Shown in pieces: positions 43,355 through 44,245 of a stretch of 44,245 nucleotides of DNA; the stretch's first letter is position 1, and each line of letters starts with the position of its first letter. The notes below the pieces were generated by a model. It was given only the letters and a program-made list of their open reading frames with translations. It had not been told where the DNA came from and ran no database searches. The stretch comes from Chitinophagaceae bacterium (GTDB lineage Bacteria; Bacteroidota; Bacteroidia; Chitinophagales; Chitinophagaceae): contig CANCVE010000025.1 of NCBI GenBank assembly GCA_947381435.1, forward strand, positions 1 through 44,245, read 5' to 3'. Made by a program: the position numbers and the translations under genes.

Positions 43355-44152
43355 CTAAATAATACCCTTATATATTAATGCCAAAACTACACTTCCTAAA
43401 ATAATACGATAGATACCAAACACACGGAAACCATGTTTTTGTAAATAACCAATAAAGAACTTGATGGAAAGTAAGGCAATAACATACGCAATGATAGAAC
43501 CGATGGCAAGGGTACCCAAATTTGAAGTATCGGTTAGTACTGCTGGATGCTCTTTATGCAAATCCAAAAGGCTTTTTGCAGAGGCGGCAAACATGGTAGG
43601 CACAGCTAAAAAGAAAGAGAACTCTGCGGCAAGGCTTCTGGTAAGTTTTTGGCTCATCCCCCCCACAATTGTTGCTGCACTACGGCTAAAGCCTGGCAAG
43701 ACAATAGATAATACCTGAAAGCAACCAATGGTAAGTGCTTTTGGATAAGTTATTTGCTCCTCTTCCGTAAATTCATTTTTATTAAATAATTTATCTACAA
43801 ATAGTAATAGTATGCCACCGCCTATCATAACACTAGCTATAAATGTTAAGTTACCCAATGCTGAGTCAATATGTTTTTTTAATAATACACCAAAAACAAT
43901 GGCTGGAAGAAGGGCTAGAATAAGTTTAATGTAAAACTTGGCTGATTTGAAATTGAGAAATTTTTTCCAGTAAACTGTAACCACACTCAGGATAGCCGCC
44001 AACTGAATTACTACTTCAAACATTTCTTCAAAAGAATCTATCTGAACACCAATAAGTGGGTTGGTAATCTTCATGTGGGCTGTAGAAGATACGGGTAAAA
44101 ACTCGGTTAGGCCTTCAACAATGGCGATAATTACTGATTGAACTGTAGTCAT
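43355..44152 (-). CDS. uppP: Undecaprenyl-diphosphate phosphatase
   Basis: 265 residues, about eight membrane helices. The first conserved block is VEGLTEFLPVSSTAHM (residues 12-27), with catalytic Glu residues and Ser, and the second is LPGFSRSAATIVGG (about residue 160), carrying the phosphate-binding Arg. It recycles undecaprenyl pyrophosphate to the monophosphate carrier for peptidoglycan and O-antigen synthesis at the inner membrane, and commonly confers bacitracin tolerance (bacA). The nearby flippase and amidase also act on the envelope, but are not in an operon with it. Confidence 0.95.
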   Translation of the reverse strand: MTTVQSVIIAIVEGLTEFLPVSSTAHMKITNPLIGVQIDSFEEMFEVVIQLAAILSVVTVYWKKFLNFKSAKFYIKLILALLPAIVFGVLLKKHIDSALGNLTFIASVMIGGGILLLFVDKLFNKNEFTEEEQITYPKALTIGCFQVLSIVLPGFSRSAATIVGGMSQKLTRSLAAEFSFFLAVPTMFAASAKSLLDLHKEHPAVLTDTSNLGTLAIGSIIAYVIALLSIKFFIGYLQKHGFRVFGIYRIILGSVVLALIYKGII

Positions 44153-44245
44153 AATGGGGGTTTGTATTAATAATGTTTGAATTAATTAGTTACACTTCAG
44201 GTATCTTACCACCAAGTATACAATGAAAAACAAAGAACACTAAGA

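Overview
The window looks like chromosomal DNA of a Bacteroidota bacterium, most likely Chitinophagaceae or a close relative. The evidence is low G+C, two secreted proteins ending in type IX secretion (T9SS) sorting domains, TAnnTTTG promoter elements, A-rich rather than Shine-Dalgarno leaders, and typical families (DUF4403, DUF5107, DUF2721, DUF4395). The taxonomic call is inference; no 16S gene is present.

Layout. 1-8.7 kb: a transposase fragment at the left edge, then carbohydrate-related genes (GH43 enzyme, AraC regulator, SGNH hydrolase, sugar-porter MFS transporter, large DUF5107-TPR protein). 8.9-11 kb: a secreted GH5 glycosidase. 11.2-11.6 kb: a decayed DUF433-type antitoxin. 11.6-19.8 kb: a complete L-rhamnose catabolic operon transcribed leftward (rhaT, rhaEW, rhaM, rhaI, rhaB) with a divergent GntR-family regulator. 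Together these import L-rhamnose, interconvert its anomers, isomerise it to rhamnulose, phosphorylate it, and cleave and oxidise it to DHAP and L-lactate. 19.9-24.9 kb: a DUF4403 lipoprotein, a small exported protein, tRNA-Val, a DUF4395 membrane protein and a stretch crowded with small mobile elements. 24.6-32.8 kb: a giant T9SS surface protein with a small exported protein downstream. 33-35.3 kb: repeat-rich spacer and an O-antigen-type flippase. 35.3-44.2 kb: rnpB, a peptidoglycan amidase, DUF2721, an unusual 844-residue repeat protein, cobalamin adenosyltransferase, an ABC ATPase, gatC, a broken IS1182-type transposase and uppP.

The most unusual content is non-coding. Three spacers hold tandem arrays that share no sequence but have nearly the same period. 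Two of them (4.55-4.77 kb and 18.43-18.64 kb) each contain ten short palindromic sites in exact 21-bp phase, two helical turns. The third (33.5-33.9 kb) has about 18 copies of a 13-bp core at 22 or 21 bp. The second array lies inside the divergent control region of the rhamnose operon.

Two apparently undescribed non-autonomous elements were also found. One is a 91-bp nested-hairpin MITE in five copies flanked by 9-bp target duplications. One of these copies has replaced the C-terminus of the DUF4395 gene and supplies its stop codon. The other is a 288-bp element with perfect 21-bp terminal inverted repeats. Simple-sequence hairpins fill several gaps between co-directional genes, and a perfect 38-bp palindrome precedes the 3' end of uppP.
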